Below, piece after piece: positions 21,511 to 34,206 of a stretch of 64,000 nt of DNA. The translations under genes were made by a program, and so were the position numbers. The notes beneath the pieces are model-generated. The model did not search any database and had not been told where the DNA came from. It worked only from the letters and a program-made list of their open reading frames with translations. This DNA is from Zopfochytrium polystomum (Eukaryota; Chytridiomycota; Chytridiomycetes; Chytridiales; Chytridiaceae): the NCBI GenBank assembly GCA_025765615.1, contig JAIVFJ010000091.1:186001-250000 (forward strand), in the 5' to 3' direction. The number at the start of each line of letters is the position of its first letter. Position 1 is the first letter of the stretch.

Positions 21511-23303
21511 ATGAAGATTGAGTACGGGGAAGAAACAGCGCCCCGGCGGCGACGGCTGCAATGCGCTTCTTCCAACCAGCCCCAGCCCGCTCGCGACATT
21601 CATCTTGCCCTTGGCGCACCCGTCCCGACCGTGTTGCCCACACCAGGACCCCCCGCCGACGGCCACGGCCCTATTCACTACTGCGGAACTGCCGACAGTT
21701 TTGCGAAAGAGCAAATCAAAGAGTCACCAGCAACAGTAGTGGCTGCTTCTCTGCAAACGGTGCGCCCTCGTAGGCCCTCGTCTGCGGCTGAAGGGAGTAA
21801 AATCCCACGACCGAAGAACGCTTTCATGCTATACAGAATGGACAAGCAGCCTCTCCTTGTCCAATCCTTCAAATCGTCCCACGTGGCGGGCAGCAAAAGT
21901 AGCAAGGACTTTTCTCGAGCTATTGCCGACATGTGGAAAGCGGAAACGGAGGAAACGAGAGAATGGTACCGCCAAATCGCCAAAGAGGAACGGGCGTTGT
22001 ACAAGCAGTTGTTTCCCGAGTACAAGTACTCCGCAGTGGCGAAGAAACGCTTCGCTGAAGACAGAAGCGAGGCGAGGAAGAAGCAGAGAGCAGAAAAGCG
22101 CCACTTACAGCGCGGTAAGGCCAAGGCCATGGCGGGTATCGCGAAAAATTCAGAAAAGTCCGAATGCGAACCCTCAGGTAGGTTTACTTTCGGCCAGAGA
22201 CCGCAAAGTGTCTGAACAACCTCAACTTAATTCCGCAGAGCAGCCATTGAAAGTCGAGAAAAAGCCGACGGTGCCTCCCTCAAAAACAAGGCCTCTCGTT
22301 CCTGAGCTTTTCTACCCATCTCCCCCGATCATCGAGCCTTCAATTCCAACGTTCTCTGCAGACATTTTCGATTCTGCCCATCTGAACGTTCCTCTCACGC
22401 TCTCTGAGTATCATCTCGACAATGATATTTCAGACTTGGACTTCGCTTTCTTTCAAGGTGCAGACTCCTGGGATGACGTCGATGGAGTGCATCAGACAGC
22501 GCTGGAGAGTTCGTTCTCGGCGCTCCCTGATTTCCGCAACGCCCAGTTCGAGCCATTCGATGCGTTCGAATTCGTGTCAGCAGCTCCAGAGATAGTGCGA
22601 CCATATGTTTCTTTTGGCCTCAGCAACGTGAACCAGACCTCCCCGGAACACAGAGAAGGCTCTTCATATGTTCCTCACGACGCTGTGAAAATCTCGGTTG
22701 ACACTCGTTCATCTCCCATACAAGTATGGCTCGAAAGTGAGATCAGCCCAGAGATACGAGTGACGGATGGCATTGTTTCGCCATCTTTTTTCAAAGATAT
22801 CTGGAGCGACGTTTGTCAGCGTGAGTTGGCCGGCAGGGCTCATGAGTTGGATACGTCCGAAAAACGTGTACAAGAATATTTTGGTCCAGAGACCAACGAT
22901 TGCAACCTGGAGTGCATTATTTTCGCTCCGTCTGCCATCTCTTCTGAGTGTGGAGGGGGTGACCAGTCCCAACCTCAACTGGAGCGGGTTGCAACTCCCC
23001 AAAGGCGGTTGGATTCAACTTCTGAGTCGAAAGCGCCCGGGCGGTTGAGGATTGAGACTGTTCGAAACGCCAGTGCCGGCTGTCCGTCTCCACATTTTGA
23101 TTTGCGTTTTCTCTCACCACAGTCTCCTCCATCATGCGATCGCTTGCCTTTTGATATCTATCTTTATCATCATCGTTTGCACCTATCCCAACCATTTCTC
23201 GGTGACTCCTTTCCTTTTCCCTTCCCAATAGAGTACACTATTTACGACGCGCAACCACCACAGATAGAATTGTTTGACAAGACAGGGATCCCAAAAAAGC
23301 AGA
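21511..23303 (+). CDS. MATA-type HMG-box transcription factor (3' end unresolved)
   Basis: Sequence-specific DNA-binding regulator expected in the nucleus. Exon 1 runs 21,511-22,177, intron 22,178-22,238 (61 nt), exon 2 from 22,239. The HMG box is near residues 100-170: IPRPKNAFMLYR, then SSKDFSRAIADMWK and ETREWYRQIAKEER, ending LFPEYKY. This is the pattern of the fungal mating-type/Ste11/SOX-like subgroup. A basic tail (KKQRAEKRH) may be a nuclear signal. The C-terminal half is acidic and Ser/Pro-rich, as in activation regions. The exon-2 frame stays open to 23,611 but from about 23,303 reads out of frame through the next gene, so the true end must come earlier, probably through an intron ending at the CCCAATAG near 23,231; I could not fix the donor. 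Confidence 0.75.
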
Positions 23304-23304
23304 T

Positions 23305-26300
23305 ATGGCGCCGTCTTCGCCCTCCTCGTCCACGTCCTCGAGGTCGGTGGGGGGCACACCGACGGCTGCCGACAGGCTGCCTCTGTGGCGCGGCGCGGCG
23401 GCCTCCGCAGCCGCATCCGTCGTCCCACCGGCGACTCCCACGACCATTCCGTCAGCTCCGTCAACCCCAGTCTCTCCCGTCTCACCAGGTTCCCTCCACA
23501 ACAACCAGCCGCTTGCTGCCCGATTCCCTGTCGGGGGAGGTGGCGGCGCCGGTCCATCTCTCGCGATCGACAATATCGCCGACGACGATCCCTTTCTCTT
23601 GGAGGCCATGAACCTTGCGGCTGAAAACTACGCGAAGAAAGCAAACAAGCCGGCCATTGCCACTCCATCCCCATCGTTGGATGCGGCTGGGCCAACTTCG
23701 TCAACTCCCCAACCGTTAACATCTACGCAGGCTGTGCCTCCATCGCCACCAAACACGCACCAGCGGTCTCCATCCTCACATGTGAGCTCACCAGCATCTT
23801 CAATGGCAACAATTGAAGCTGCACCGCATGCAGCCGTCGCTCGGGTAAGCCGGCTGTCCAGTCGGCAGCGCCCACTATCCGACGGCTTTTCAAAAGCAGG
23901 AACCGCCCTGTCGTCCTGGCTCTCCCCCCGCGCATCAACTTCGATCCACGCCTTGGCACCACCCAACATTGCGGCCCCAACGTCACCGCTCGCCGAGCAT
24001 GTCGACCGTGCTCTTGATCCGACTTACAGCTCGGCGACAGAGGGCCAGCTGGACTCGTCGTTGCTCCAGTTGAACTCGGTGGATTCATCCAAACAATCAG
24101 TCGAAGCGGACTCTCGCATTCCTTCGCAAAGCTCTCAAGTCTTCAGCCATTTCACTTCCCCTCGTGCGTCGAAGGAAGAGCCCCCGCCGTCAAACTCAAC
24201 TATAGTAAGAGTTGATCGCGCGAAGGCGTATTTTGAGGCCAAGCACAATTTCCTACAAGAACTGGAGAGTGCTGCGATTCAAGCTGGCTTGAAGCCCGGC
24301 GAGGCGGAGTACGAAGAATTATATCGTTACAATCCCCTTGTCGTGATCAGGTGGCGGCGTGAAGCGTGGCAGAAGGCTTTGCGAAGCAGGACAGCAGTGG
24401 ATGCGAAAAAATGGAACATCAGGCAGGGCTGGGACGTCAAGCCCGCGGAAATGCGCGAGTGTTTCCAAGAACGACATAATGCGAAACTGGAAGCCGCGGC
24501 CGCTGCCTCCTCTGCGTCTGCCGTGGCTAGTGAAGTAAAAGGGGTGTCTCAATTGCCTGGTCCCGAAACAGCGCGTGCACAGCCGGCAGAAGGCAGTTTC
24601 TACATTGCGGGAAGATCGTCCCAGAAAGGGGCATCTTCCGTTGAGGAGTTTATGGTCCGGAGTATAGCCTCAGATGAAGAGGGAAGCACGAAGCCGATGG
24701 ATGCGTCAGGGCCTCGGTCTCTTTCTGTGAAGACGGCGCTGTCTGATGGGGGAAGCTCCATGCCTTCTCCAACGAGCCCAGGTGCGATCGCCTGCTTTTT
24801 ACCGCTTCTTCCCTGACACAACCTTTTCAGATGAACGCAAGCAGGGAGCCATTTATTCTTTAACTGAATCATACCAAGGACCTCCTTCAACAACTGCAAC
24901 CCCTGCCGACTCAACCATTCCTCAAACGTCGACAGAAGAAGAGGGGCGTGATGACATACCACCAACAACTGCTGAGAACTCACGACTGCGTATTTTGAAT
25001 GCTATTTTACACCCGCCTACAAAGAAAGCGAGTACGACGCGGCAGTCCTCTGGAAAATCCGCGGATGGTACAAGACTCATATTTAGGAGTGGTTCCGACA
25101 AGATTTCACGCTCTGGAAGCAATCGATCTCGATCGCCGACGAAACCAAAGCGCTCCGCTCCTGAGAGGACGGGTGCAACGGAGGTGGATTCTGTTGCCCT
25201 GGAACCCCCTGCTGAAACAGAGCCGCTGGAAACGAAATTGTTTCAACAGTTTTTGCGAGGAGAGTTCTTTGCCAGTGATGATGTACAGGATGACAGTTCT
25301 GTCCCTTCAGACCTGGACGACGATGATGGCGAGGGATTCGACGAAGATCATGAAGATAAAAATCTGACTGCTGAGGACATGGCACCAACTTTCACTGCGG
25401 ATCAAGAGCCCACCGCTGCTGGTCCCACAGATGGATCAAATAATCTGTCCCACCCCGAAGCAATTGAAACATTTGGAGTGCAGGTCACACCGAAAAGCGA
25501 CTTGAGCGAAACTCCCAGGGTTGCAGCAGAAAAGGAAGACTCGGACGGCCCGAAACAGAGTGGTCCCAAGGCCACAAAAATTATTCAAATGTTCACTCGG
25601 AAGAAATCGTTTGACCAGTCACCTCTGTACCAAAGCGAGGTTGCCGAAGAATCTGAGGACATTTTCCCGACGAACGAGCGCTCTTCCCCCACAAGGAGGC
25701 TTTCAGGAGATTTCACACCCTCTCAGCGCCGAGCGCAGCGGCGATCTTCGCTTGCTCCCGACATAAGTCTGCTAGCTGGCCAAGCGAGCTTAGGTTCGAA
25801 CCCGCGAAAATCACCGTCGTTTCCTGAATCGAGTGTGGAAAGACACCAAAGCACTTCATCTTCCGGCAAGAGAATTGCACGAAGAGAAAAGAAGAGAGCT
25901 GAAACGACACCAAATAGTGTTGCCAATCAAGAAAGTCCAGGTGTAAAGTCAGGAGAAGACGGCGGAGTGGACCAGCGGCCCTCAATGGCCTCAATCGTTG
26001 CAGCGGGCGTGTCGGGAACGGTTGAATCGCTGAAGAAGCTGATTCCGGGTAGGTCTGAACATCGGGATGATGGCTATGATATGGGCGCGAAAGCCCTAGT
26101 GGATGATCCAAAGGGCTATTTGTCCGAGGAAGGTCAGGTAGTGGTCACCGCTCCCCCTGCGTCGTCTGTCCCAACCGCCGTCACTTCTCCACTTGAAAAA
26201 TCGCCCTCCGGGCAATTCCTTGGTGTCGAAGCAGATCACCACAATCGCACATCCGACCGAGAAGATGGCGTGCGCAAAGGCTTTAGACGCGGCGGTTCCA

Positions 26301-28172
26301 AAAGTCCTGTCAAAGGCTTTTTCGGAATCGGCGAAGCAAACAGCACCGGTTCGGAAGGAAATGTCTTGGAGCCGAGGGCCTCTTCGTTTCCCACTTCGGT
26401 TGACTATGAAAAAAGTCCAGCCCCGACTTCTTCAACATATTCGGGGCGGCAACGATCATTTCCGGAGACAGAGGGAGGGCGTCAGCGGAGAAACATAGTG
26501 CAAACTATGATGGCAAACATCCCGATCAGACGAGAAACAAACCCGCAAGACGAGGATCAAACGCAGACCCCCCAGCAGTTGTCTACGCAAGTGCACTCCC
26601 AAGGGACAGACGGTAACCAAAGGCAGCGTCGGCAGCTTCGAATACGTCGCCGGCAGCCGCCAAGATCCCGTGTTATGGACCCACGGACGTCAAAGGACGA
26701 CGTGGTTGCTTACCTGGGACTTCCGATGCAAGCTTCGGGTACAATGGGATTTCACGCGGGAGGACTTCCTCCTCCACGAGTTCGGCGACCAAGCAAGCCA
26801 GATGGGAATGGTCGATTTAGAACATCAAGGCAACGGCGTGCAGACGAGTCGGGCAAGAGCGAGCCGGAGGAGTTAGCGGCGCAGGCACGATCTTCCATGC
26901 AGAGGAGACAGCGAGCGGTAAGGAACTTTTTGGCCGGACGCCGACCAAACAAACAGGTAGATGTCGAGGTAAGTTTGAAATTTCGTCGGCGATGCAGCTG
27001 AAAGAGCTCCTCCAGCGCTATTCCTCCGAAGGGGAGCTTGAAGCTGTTGACTCGGAAGTGGATGAAAGAATGTTCCTTTCTCGCGCTGAAGACAACGACG
27101 GGGACGATTCCCAGACTTCTGAGTCCGACTTGGACGATCCCTCGGAAAAGCAAGTATATGGACCCTTGCCGAGTACCTATCAATTGCTAGGACCGGACTA
27201 TCAGACAGATCAGCCACAAGGCATTACCACTGAGCATTCTCGGTCTTTGGCGCATCAAGTCAAACTCGAGCGCGTCAGTCGCCAACTCTTGGGGCGCTTG
27301 GAAGCGAGTGTGCGAGCGCTGGAGGAGCGAGACCGAGCCTTTGCGGCGGGTGTTTTGAAGGATTTTCAGGATCTGATGACCCGTCACGAGATCGAGTTCT
27401 CGACGCTGTCAACCCCATCTATAACCGATACAACAAGAGGAGAAGGAAGCGAGGCTGCAGCGGTGCTTCCTGGTCCTACCACCGGTACTTCAGTGAATGG
27501 CCCAGCCGCTGCTGTGGCCGCCCTCGCTGGCTTTGACACAAGTCTGCTTTCTCCACAACAGCGATCTCAATTAACGACGGCAATCGCACTGGCGCAGTCC
27601 AGCGCGGCGGCCGTCGAGAAGATGAACGAGTTTTCGGAAAGCCTTGCAAAGTCGGATCAAATAATTTCGCAAATGGTGAAGCGGATGGACGAAATCGCAG
27701 TTGACGTAAACGAAACGTGGAGCCGGAGGCTCAAGGTGGTGGAAGACCGGGTCCAGCAAGAGAACCTCCGGCGCACCGGGGATTCGGCTACGATGGAGCT
27801 TGCTTACCAAGTGTTTGCAATCTTCTTGCAAGGTGCGGATTATTTATTTTTTTTGCCTCCTGGTTGACCCCGCCGCTTGATGGTCACTCGCTGACATTTT
27901 CCGGTTTTTCATGTATTCCCTCTACGATCGAAGGCGTGGCGTTCAACATATGGCTCATTTTCCAGTTCGTTAAGTTGGTTCGCTTTGTTCGAAGCAGCTT
28001 CCACTCGCTGCGTGCACCGCCTTCGCCGGCCATACCTGAGCCTCCCGCTCTTACGCCCGAAGCACCAATGGACGACCAGGTCCAGACAAATACTGGTACG
28101 CCCATTTCTCCCGGCGACAATGTGTCTAGTCGAGAGCCAAATCCTCTCGGTGCTGCGCTCCCGGGGCTGTAA
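23305..28172 (+). CDS. Large unknown protein, disordered with C-terminal membrane anchor
   Basis: Exons: 23,305-24,781, 24,831-26,968, 27,016-27,832 and 27,934-28,172; the frame closes at 1,556 residues. I do not recognise the family. The N-terminal half is Ser/Pro-rich with a short compact stretch (about 310-400) containing RYNPLVVIRWRREAW. The middle is Ser-, Lys- and Glu-rich and probably disordered. Residues about 1,290-1,480 form coiled coils (LERVSRQLLGRLEASVRALEE; KRMDEIAVDVNETWSRRL). A hydrophobic stretch near the C terminus, split by the last intron (AYQVFAIFLQ then GVAFNIWLIFQFVKLV), looks like a tail anchor. Intron 3 is taken as 47 nt (GTAAGT...CTCCAG); the nearer GATGCAG acceptor would make a 29-nt intron. 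It could be a membrane tether or organelle-contact protein, but that is only inference. Confidence 0.7.
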
Positions 28173-28573
28173 GCCCGCGATGCTGTTTCAACCATCGGTT
28201 TTGTCCTTTTTCTGATTGATATTGTGGGGTTGTTGATTGCGAGATGTCAACTGATACCTTGTTTAAGAACGCAACTGGTAGTGGTTGCCGCGAAGCTTTT
28301 TTTGCTCTCTTTTTTTTTTTTTTTTTTCTTTTTTTTTTTTCTTTCTTTCTTTCTTTTGTCGTGATGAATGAGAGGGGAGTGGGGGGTGTTATTGACAGCC
28401 CCCAAATCCGTATGAGTGAATTTGCACATTGGGACCGGCCTCATCATCATCATCATTGTTGTTGTGCTTGTGTTTTGATGGGAAAAAAAAAAAAAAAGAA
28501 GAAAAAAAATTTTTTTTCTTTGTCTTTGTCTTCAGCTTCCGCTGGCGGGCGCCCACTCGCTCTCGTCGTCATC
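28173..28573. other. Intergenic, homopolymer-rich
   Basis: Contains a long T/TC tract (about 28,300-28,357) and an A-rich then T-rich run (about 28,482-28,520). This is the promoter region of the WSC gene. The frame of the WSC protein is open upstream to 28,244, but that extension is low complexity. Confidence 0.6.
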
Positions 28574-30250
28574 ATGCCGCTGCCGACGCCGCTCACGCCA
28601 AAGAAGCAGGCGCTCCAGTCTCGACAGTCGGCGGCGGCGACAACAGCAATCCCCGAGAGGTTGTCGTCGTCGTCGTCGTCGCTTGGACGGATCACCGCCG
28701 GGCGGCGAAGTATCGCTGTGCTTTGGGTCGTTGCGGCGGCGGGCTGCTCCCTTTTGATCGGAATGGCTCTGCCCGCTAATTCCCAGACCTTGTCGGGCTG
28801 CTACACTGCGGCTGCCGTCACCGAGGCCGACGGCTCTCCCAGCGATCCCGTGTCTTCCCTTGCCGCCTGCGTCTCCGCATGCCCCGACGCTCCGTACATT
28901 GGGCTCTCTCTTGTCGGAAAGTCGACCACCTCGGCGACGTGCACTTGCGTCGAGTCGGTGTCCTTCTTTCCAAACACGATCCAGTGCGGCATTTGCTTTG
29001 GCGGAGCCGCGACGTGCGGCGACAGCGACAAGTACTACGCGGTGTATTCAAAGGGGGTCTCAAAAACTTCTACCACGTCTGATCGTACCGGGCCTGGCTC
29101 CTCTTTGGAACTGTCATCCTCGTCAACCGGGACCTCGGCTTTATCTGCGTCCAGTACCCAAAGCGATGTGAGGAACAAATGCCTGCTCTGGAAAATTATT
29201 TTCCACCCCGCTTACGTGCAACCGGAATTCAGACCGCGACTTCCGCGAGCACTACTTCTTCAAACCCGGCAGTCACTTCCAAAGTCGTCGTAACCTTAAC
29301 ATCTGACAGTGATGCGGGAGGAGGCGGTGCACAAACTGCAGCAAAGACGACCTCCTCAAAGGTTTCGGCTGCTAATGCTCCCATAGCCACTGCTCCCGGA
29401 CAATCAGACTCAACCGGCTCTTCCGTTCAGCCAACTCTAATCGGAATTATTGCCGGAATCGCAGCTGCGATCATTGCCGCGTTTGTTGCCGGTCAGTTTT
29501 CACCCCCCTTCCCCATGCTTCGATTTCCCGATCGGCGTTGACCCTCCTCCACTCTCAGCTTGGGTTTTTGTGGTCAACCCGAGGCGGAAGGCCCAGAGAG
29601 AGAAGATGCAGCAGCTAGACGACCTGTGGAGCCCAGGCGCCGGAGCGGGAGCGGGAGCTGCTGTCGGTGCCCGCTCGGCATCTGCAGCATCTGTCAGAAG
29701 GGCCGAATCAGCTTCTCAGCGAGCGCAATCGACCGATCCAGGCGCTTCTTCGTATCCCCGAGGAGCTACCGCGCCGAGACCCGTCGCCGCCTCCACACCA
29801 ATGGGACTGGAGCAGAACACGGCTGTTCAAAGTGACGTAAACGACGCGGCTATCGCGGCAGCCGCAGCCGCCCATGCCCACGCCGCAGCGGCTGCGGCTG
29901 TTGCCTCTGCGTACACTCCAGCAACCATGTACGGTGGCCCCTACTATCAACCGCAGTACCCGCCCGGTGTCGCCGTGGACCCTTACTACGCTGCAGCGGC
30001 GTATGATCCGTCCCAGTACAACCCAGCAACGGCAGCGCAGTACTACGCAGCGGCCGGTTACGACCCTTCGGCGGCGGCAGCCGCTGCGCACGCCGCAGCT
30101 CACGCTCATGCCACCGCTGCAGCCATGCAGGCCGCTTATTCGTCACAGCCCGTCCCGCTTCCGGGTTCCCATTATGAGGCGGTGACCACAACAGGGGAGC
30201 AACCCGTCGCGGATGCTGTGGAACGGTCACCAACATCACCTATTGCCTAG
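28574..30250 (+). CDS. WSC-domain plasma-membrane stress sensor, 3 exons
   Basis: Layout of the fungal cell-wall-integrity sensors: hydrophobic N-terminal segment (about 46-65), cysteine-rich WSC domain (about 74-160, with CYTAAAV, CVSACP, CTCVES, CGICFGG), a Ser/Thr-rich extracellular stalk, one transmembrane helix (about 265-290, spanning the second splice junction) and a basic start to the cytoplasmic tail (NPRRKAQREK). Exons: 28,574-29,167, 29,233-29,491 and 29,559-30,250; the frame closes at 514 residues. Known WSC proteins report wall stress to Rho1. The tail here is odd: about 130 residues of Ala/His runs and Tyr-rich segments (YYQPQYPPG, YDPSQYNPA), unlike the short DxD-type tails of yeast Wsc proteins. 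Confidence 0.85.
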
Positions 30251-33200
30251 AAGTACGCATCGGATGCGGAGAAAGAAATGCAAGACGCCTGTCTTCGAAT
30301 CCGCTTTTCCCTGAACGACCCTATTTTTCCTTGGGGGTTCCACAGCCTCTGCATTCCCTTCTTGTGTACAATCGGGAGCACTCTGTTCTCAGTTTTTTTC
30401 TATTGGGGAGGAAATTCATACACTGCCCTTTGTTAAAGGAGTGGGGGAGCGAAGTTAGAAGTCTATGCGTCTCAAATAGATATGTAATTTCAAGGCTGCA
30501 GGACGTTTGTGCGGCAAGCGGCTAACTAAATGCCAAGAATGACAAGCGCAGCAAGGCTTGTGGCCTGGTCGATGAGGTTGAATGGATAATGTGACACACT
30601 TGGAAACCGCCTCACCGTAAAGCCCTGTTGGCATGTTGGCTTGCTGTGCTTTATGGCATTGGACTTATTTCATTATTAGTCTTTTTTTTATCGTTGCGTT
30701 GACGGCTTTTGCCACTTTACTCGAATTCAAATCCGTCTCGCGATTGTGGAGCCCTTTTCCGCATCAGATCGTCCGACATTCGGTACTTTTCTGTGCAACA
30801 CTAGTGCTTGCTGCTGGCAGAAGGAATCATTTTGACGAAAGTACCGTTTGACCAGCCTCAACATTTATTCTTGTCGGTCCAAAGCGCTCGAAACAAACAA
30901 GTAAACAAGAAAACGAATCAAAGTCTCCCAGTTTCGGAAATTCCTTTCCATCTCCAACGGGCAGAAGCGGCTAGCTATTAAGGATCTGCCGGCTGGAGTG
31001 GGGAAAGAGTGAAAGTGGGGGAAGGTGGGGGAGGAGGGGGGGATATAAATATTTGTGCACCAGAACAGCCACAGGGCCGCAAGAGCATCAAACGCGTCAG
31101 CAATCCATCGAAACATCGACGTGAAACAAGGGTGGCAGCAAGACCGGCTCCTGGTTCCAAACAACGAGGGGCAGCATGAAGGTAGCAACATGGAAACGCA
31201 TTCCGCAAACACCACCCCTGGGGGAAAGCGGAGATTGCGGAGGATGGGGGAGTGCAAGCGAATCGGAGGAGCAGTCGTGTGAGGGGTGGAATGAAACGAG
31301 GAGATGCAGCTCTCGACAAAAAATGCGCCAACGCGGCAAGGGCGAGTGCAAATACACCTGGAAAACCACGCGGACAAGACCAGTTATCAAAGTCACTGGG
31401 AAGCAAAAGGGATGCGCAACGTGAGCGGGTGTGCGAAGCGAGCAAGACCAACCCAGACCACGGGTCGGAGCGGGAAGAAAAAGCAAGCGACCCAAGAAAG
31501 CGACCGAGGAAGCAATGCGACGACTAGAGGGATGCTCCAGCTTGGTACAATCAGAGGGGGGGGCGAACGAAAGCCCGCGGGAAGCCGTAGCTTGTACCGA
31601 CTGGGTTGGTTTCTTTCTCACTCAGGGCCTGAGAAGACTGCCCGGTGCGGTCCGTAAAAAGGCAAACAAAAAAAAGTGCCAGAACTGCACCGAGACAGTC
31701 CTCCCTACCCCAGAGGCGCCCCCTGTCAGCCTCCTTTCCGCATCCAGAGGTTTTCCATAGTCGCCGCACTGCAACCCGACCACTCACCAAGTCGCAAGCC
31801 CTCCCCGGCCGGCTCCCGCAAAACGGTTGGGGACGTCTAGTTGCCGCTCGCAACCCGCCAGTGCAGCAGTAGCCTTGCCAATCCAACAGTGTCTGAAAAA
31901 CCTGTCGTTGTCGAATAGCAGTGGAAGACAGGGCAAGCCTCAAAGCCCAAACCGGGAGTCTGCAAGGTTTCGCCAGTCGCGCTCTTCAACGTTTCCCCAA
32001 ATCCCATACTCACCAGGCGAACTGCGTGTGATCGAATCGCGCAAAAATCCCCCTCTCAGACTCATTTGAGCCTTCCACGAGACCCTCTGCGCTCGACGCA
32101 ACCGAAGTCGTTCCAAGGAGGTTGCGCCTGACACCGAGACTACTGTCAACATCTGTGAATGCTCAAAAACGCGGGTCTCAAACTGCGACGGCAATGTTCT
32201 GAAGTGCGGTTGGCCGTTGACCCGCGAACAGGAGTTGAACTTGATCGGCAACTACAAAGTGTTCATGGAAAAAAGGAAATTAAATGCTGCGCACAATCGC
32301 CATTCAACTTACCACACCAATCCCGATCAACTCCGTTCTGCGAGATCAACTGCGCAACACAAGAAGGTTGGGAGGGCGCGTTCCTTCGCCTCGCCGCCGA
32401 CAATCGCCACTGACAGCCTGATCACCTTTGCGCATCAAATCCACACTCATCCACAAAATCACCTCCTTAGTTCGACTTCCCCACACTCGCCCAATCCCTG
32501 CTCTCCGGCCAAAAGGCAGCACAAGCATTGAAAAAATCCACCACGCAAAACATCTGTCAAGGCCCCATTGCAGCACGAACTTCCCACGACAAACTGCCCC
32601 GGACACTTAATACTCCTTCTTTATCGACGCATGTTCCCTCAGCAAGTGGTTCCGTTTCCCCCGCCCTCGGATGTCCCTGCTTCCTGATAAACATCCCGCG
32701 ACCCAGCCGTCCCACTCCAAAGTGCAGCACGAATCTCTGGTCTCCTCGGCGCTCCACAAACCAGCACCCGTCAAAAGAGGGAGTATCTGAACAAAACATG
32801 GATACTGGCGTGGAACCAAGAAGGGAACAAAACGGCGCAGCGTTTGAGAGTTGTTGCTAGGAGGAGGGTCGAGCGAGGCAGTGGCGTGGGAGGGAGGAAC
32901 TGGGGTATTTTGAAACCATTTGTCCGGCCAGCTCGCCACCGAGGTAAATGATCGCAATCGCGCGTCGACAACACAATGCCATGTTGTGTGGGGCAGTCAC
33001 TGTGGTTTCAACCGGTTGATCGCGCAATCGGACGGAGCAGCAGGATGGAAATGTGTTGATGAAGAACCGACAGAGACCAGGCGGCCTGCAATTGCAGCCT
33101 CGGTGGAATCGGGAGAGGCAGCGTCGGTCAGCTGAGGCGAGAAGGGCGTGCGTCCATTCGCACTCGAGTAGCAAAGGGCTCCAGAATCTCCATTCTGCCC

Positions 33201-34206
33201 TCGACCACGGAATGGAGGAAACGACAGATGTGAAGCAGGCTGCCTGCAATTGCAGCCTCTGTGGAATCGGGAGAGGCAGCACCTGGTCGTTCAGGCAGGT
33301 TGGTGCGTGCATCCATTCGCACTCGAGTAGCAAAGGGCTCCAGATTCTCCGGTCGGCTCTTCTTCAAACACACCCAACACACGCACGGTCTCCTGGTCCG
33401 GTGCAGCGCAGCGCATCCGGATAGCTACACCAATGACGCAGGTGCCACGCTTCAAGAGCGCCGGCGGGGGTCAGTCAGGGTTACATTCTCCTCGGGTACT
33501 AGATCCGGCGGCCCTCGTTCGCGCCTCGAACGCTGTATCGGCGGGAATTCAAAAGAAGAAACGGCGCACCCGCAGCGTCGGCCCAGCTCTCGTCGCTTGC
33601 CCAAGGAGACCACGCTCGCTTGAGACCCTAACCCTTTGCAGACGAGGCAAGTGACCGCGCGCGTGGATACGCCTCCCTTGCAATCAAAAGTTCCACGTCG
33701 AGATCACACGCGACCGCCAAAGACGGCGGTAGACCCATTGGTTCGTCCCCCCCTTGAACAGGCGGGAGCGATGCGAAGGAGGAGCACGCCCAATCTCTCG
33801 CCTCGGAAAATATGGATGTTGGGGGAGTGCATCCACGACAGTGGATAGTGGGGCAGAGATGTTGTGGTACTGTGGACGACCGGTCGGGTAGTCAGTCCCC
33901 TACGTGTGCGGTGTCCAGGCCAAACGAGCAGACACGCGGCGATTGCCCGCCTGGCGCAAAATTGGCGAAGAGACGAGGGGTGGGAAAGGAGTGGAGAAGG
34001 CTCCGTTCCGCGGGAGGAAGGGGGAGCAAGGAGTAGAGGGGGAGAGGGCAGGAGAGCAGCAAAAAGGGGATCGCGAGATCGCGGGCTGTCAGTGGGCGAA
34101 ACGTGGTCGCGTTGTTCCCTGTCCAACTTTGTTGTTTGTTTTTTTGCCCGCCTGTGTGACTTGTCATGACTTTGCCGCACAAAGAGCAAGCAAGAGTCGA
34201 TGTCCG
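30251..34206. other. About 4 kb without a recognisable gene
   Basis: Many overlapping frames of 60-170 codons occur on both strands, none with family motifs or a consistent splice pattern. Seen here: a G-rich tract followed by GGATATAAATA at about 31,035-31,050, and a local tandem duplication at 33,085-33,350. It may be decayed transposon DNA or contain non-coding genes; I see nothing that decides it. Confidence 0.5.
33085..33350. repeat. Tandem duplication, 158-bp period, with CTGCAATTGCAG palindrome
   Basis: CCTGCAATTGCAGCCTC followed by GGAATCGGGAGAGGCAGC and then CATTCGCACTCGAGTAGC appears at 33,085 and again at 33,243. CTGCAATTGCAG is a perfect 12-bp palindrome. The two units differ by several substitutions. 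Confidence 0.85.

Noticed and set aside
26969..26997. 29-nt intron (GTAAGT...GATGCAG) in the large unknown gene
   Set aside because: Too short for spliceosomal splicing. The next acceptor at 27,015 gives 47 nt and also keeps frame.
31035..31050. TATA-like GGATATAAATA after a G-rich tract as a gene promoter
   Set aside because: No credible coding sequence follows on either strand.
30860..32260. Minus-strand frames of 100-175 codons (30,865-32,251)
   Set aside because: Overlapping frames, Cys/Pro/Ser-rich, no splice pattern or motifs.
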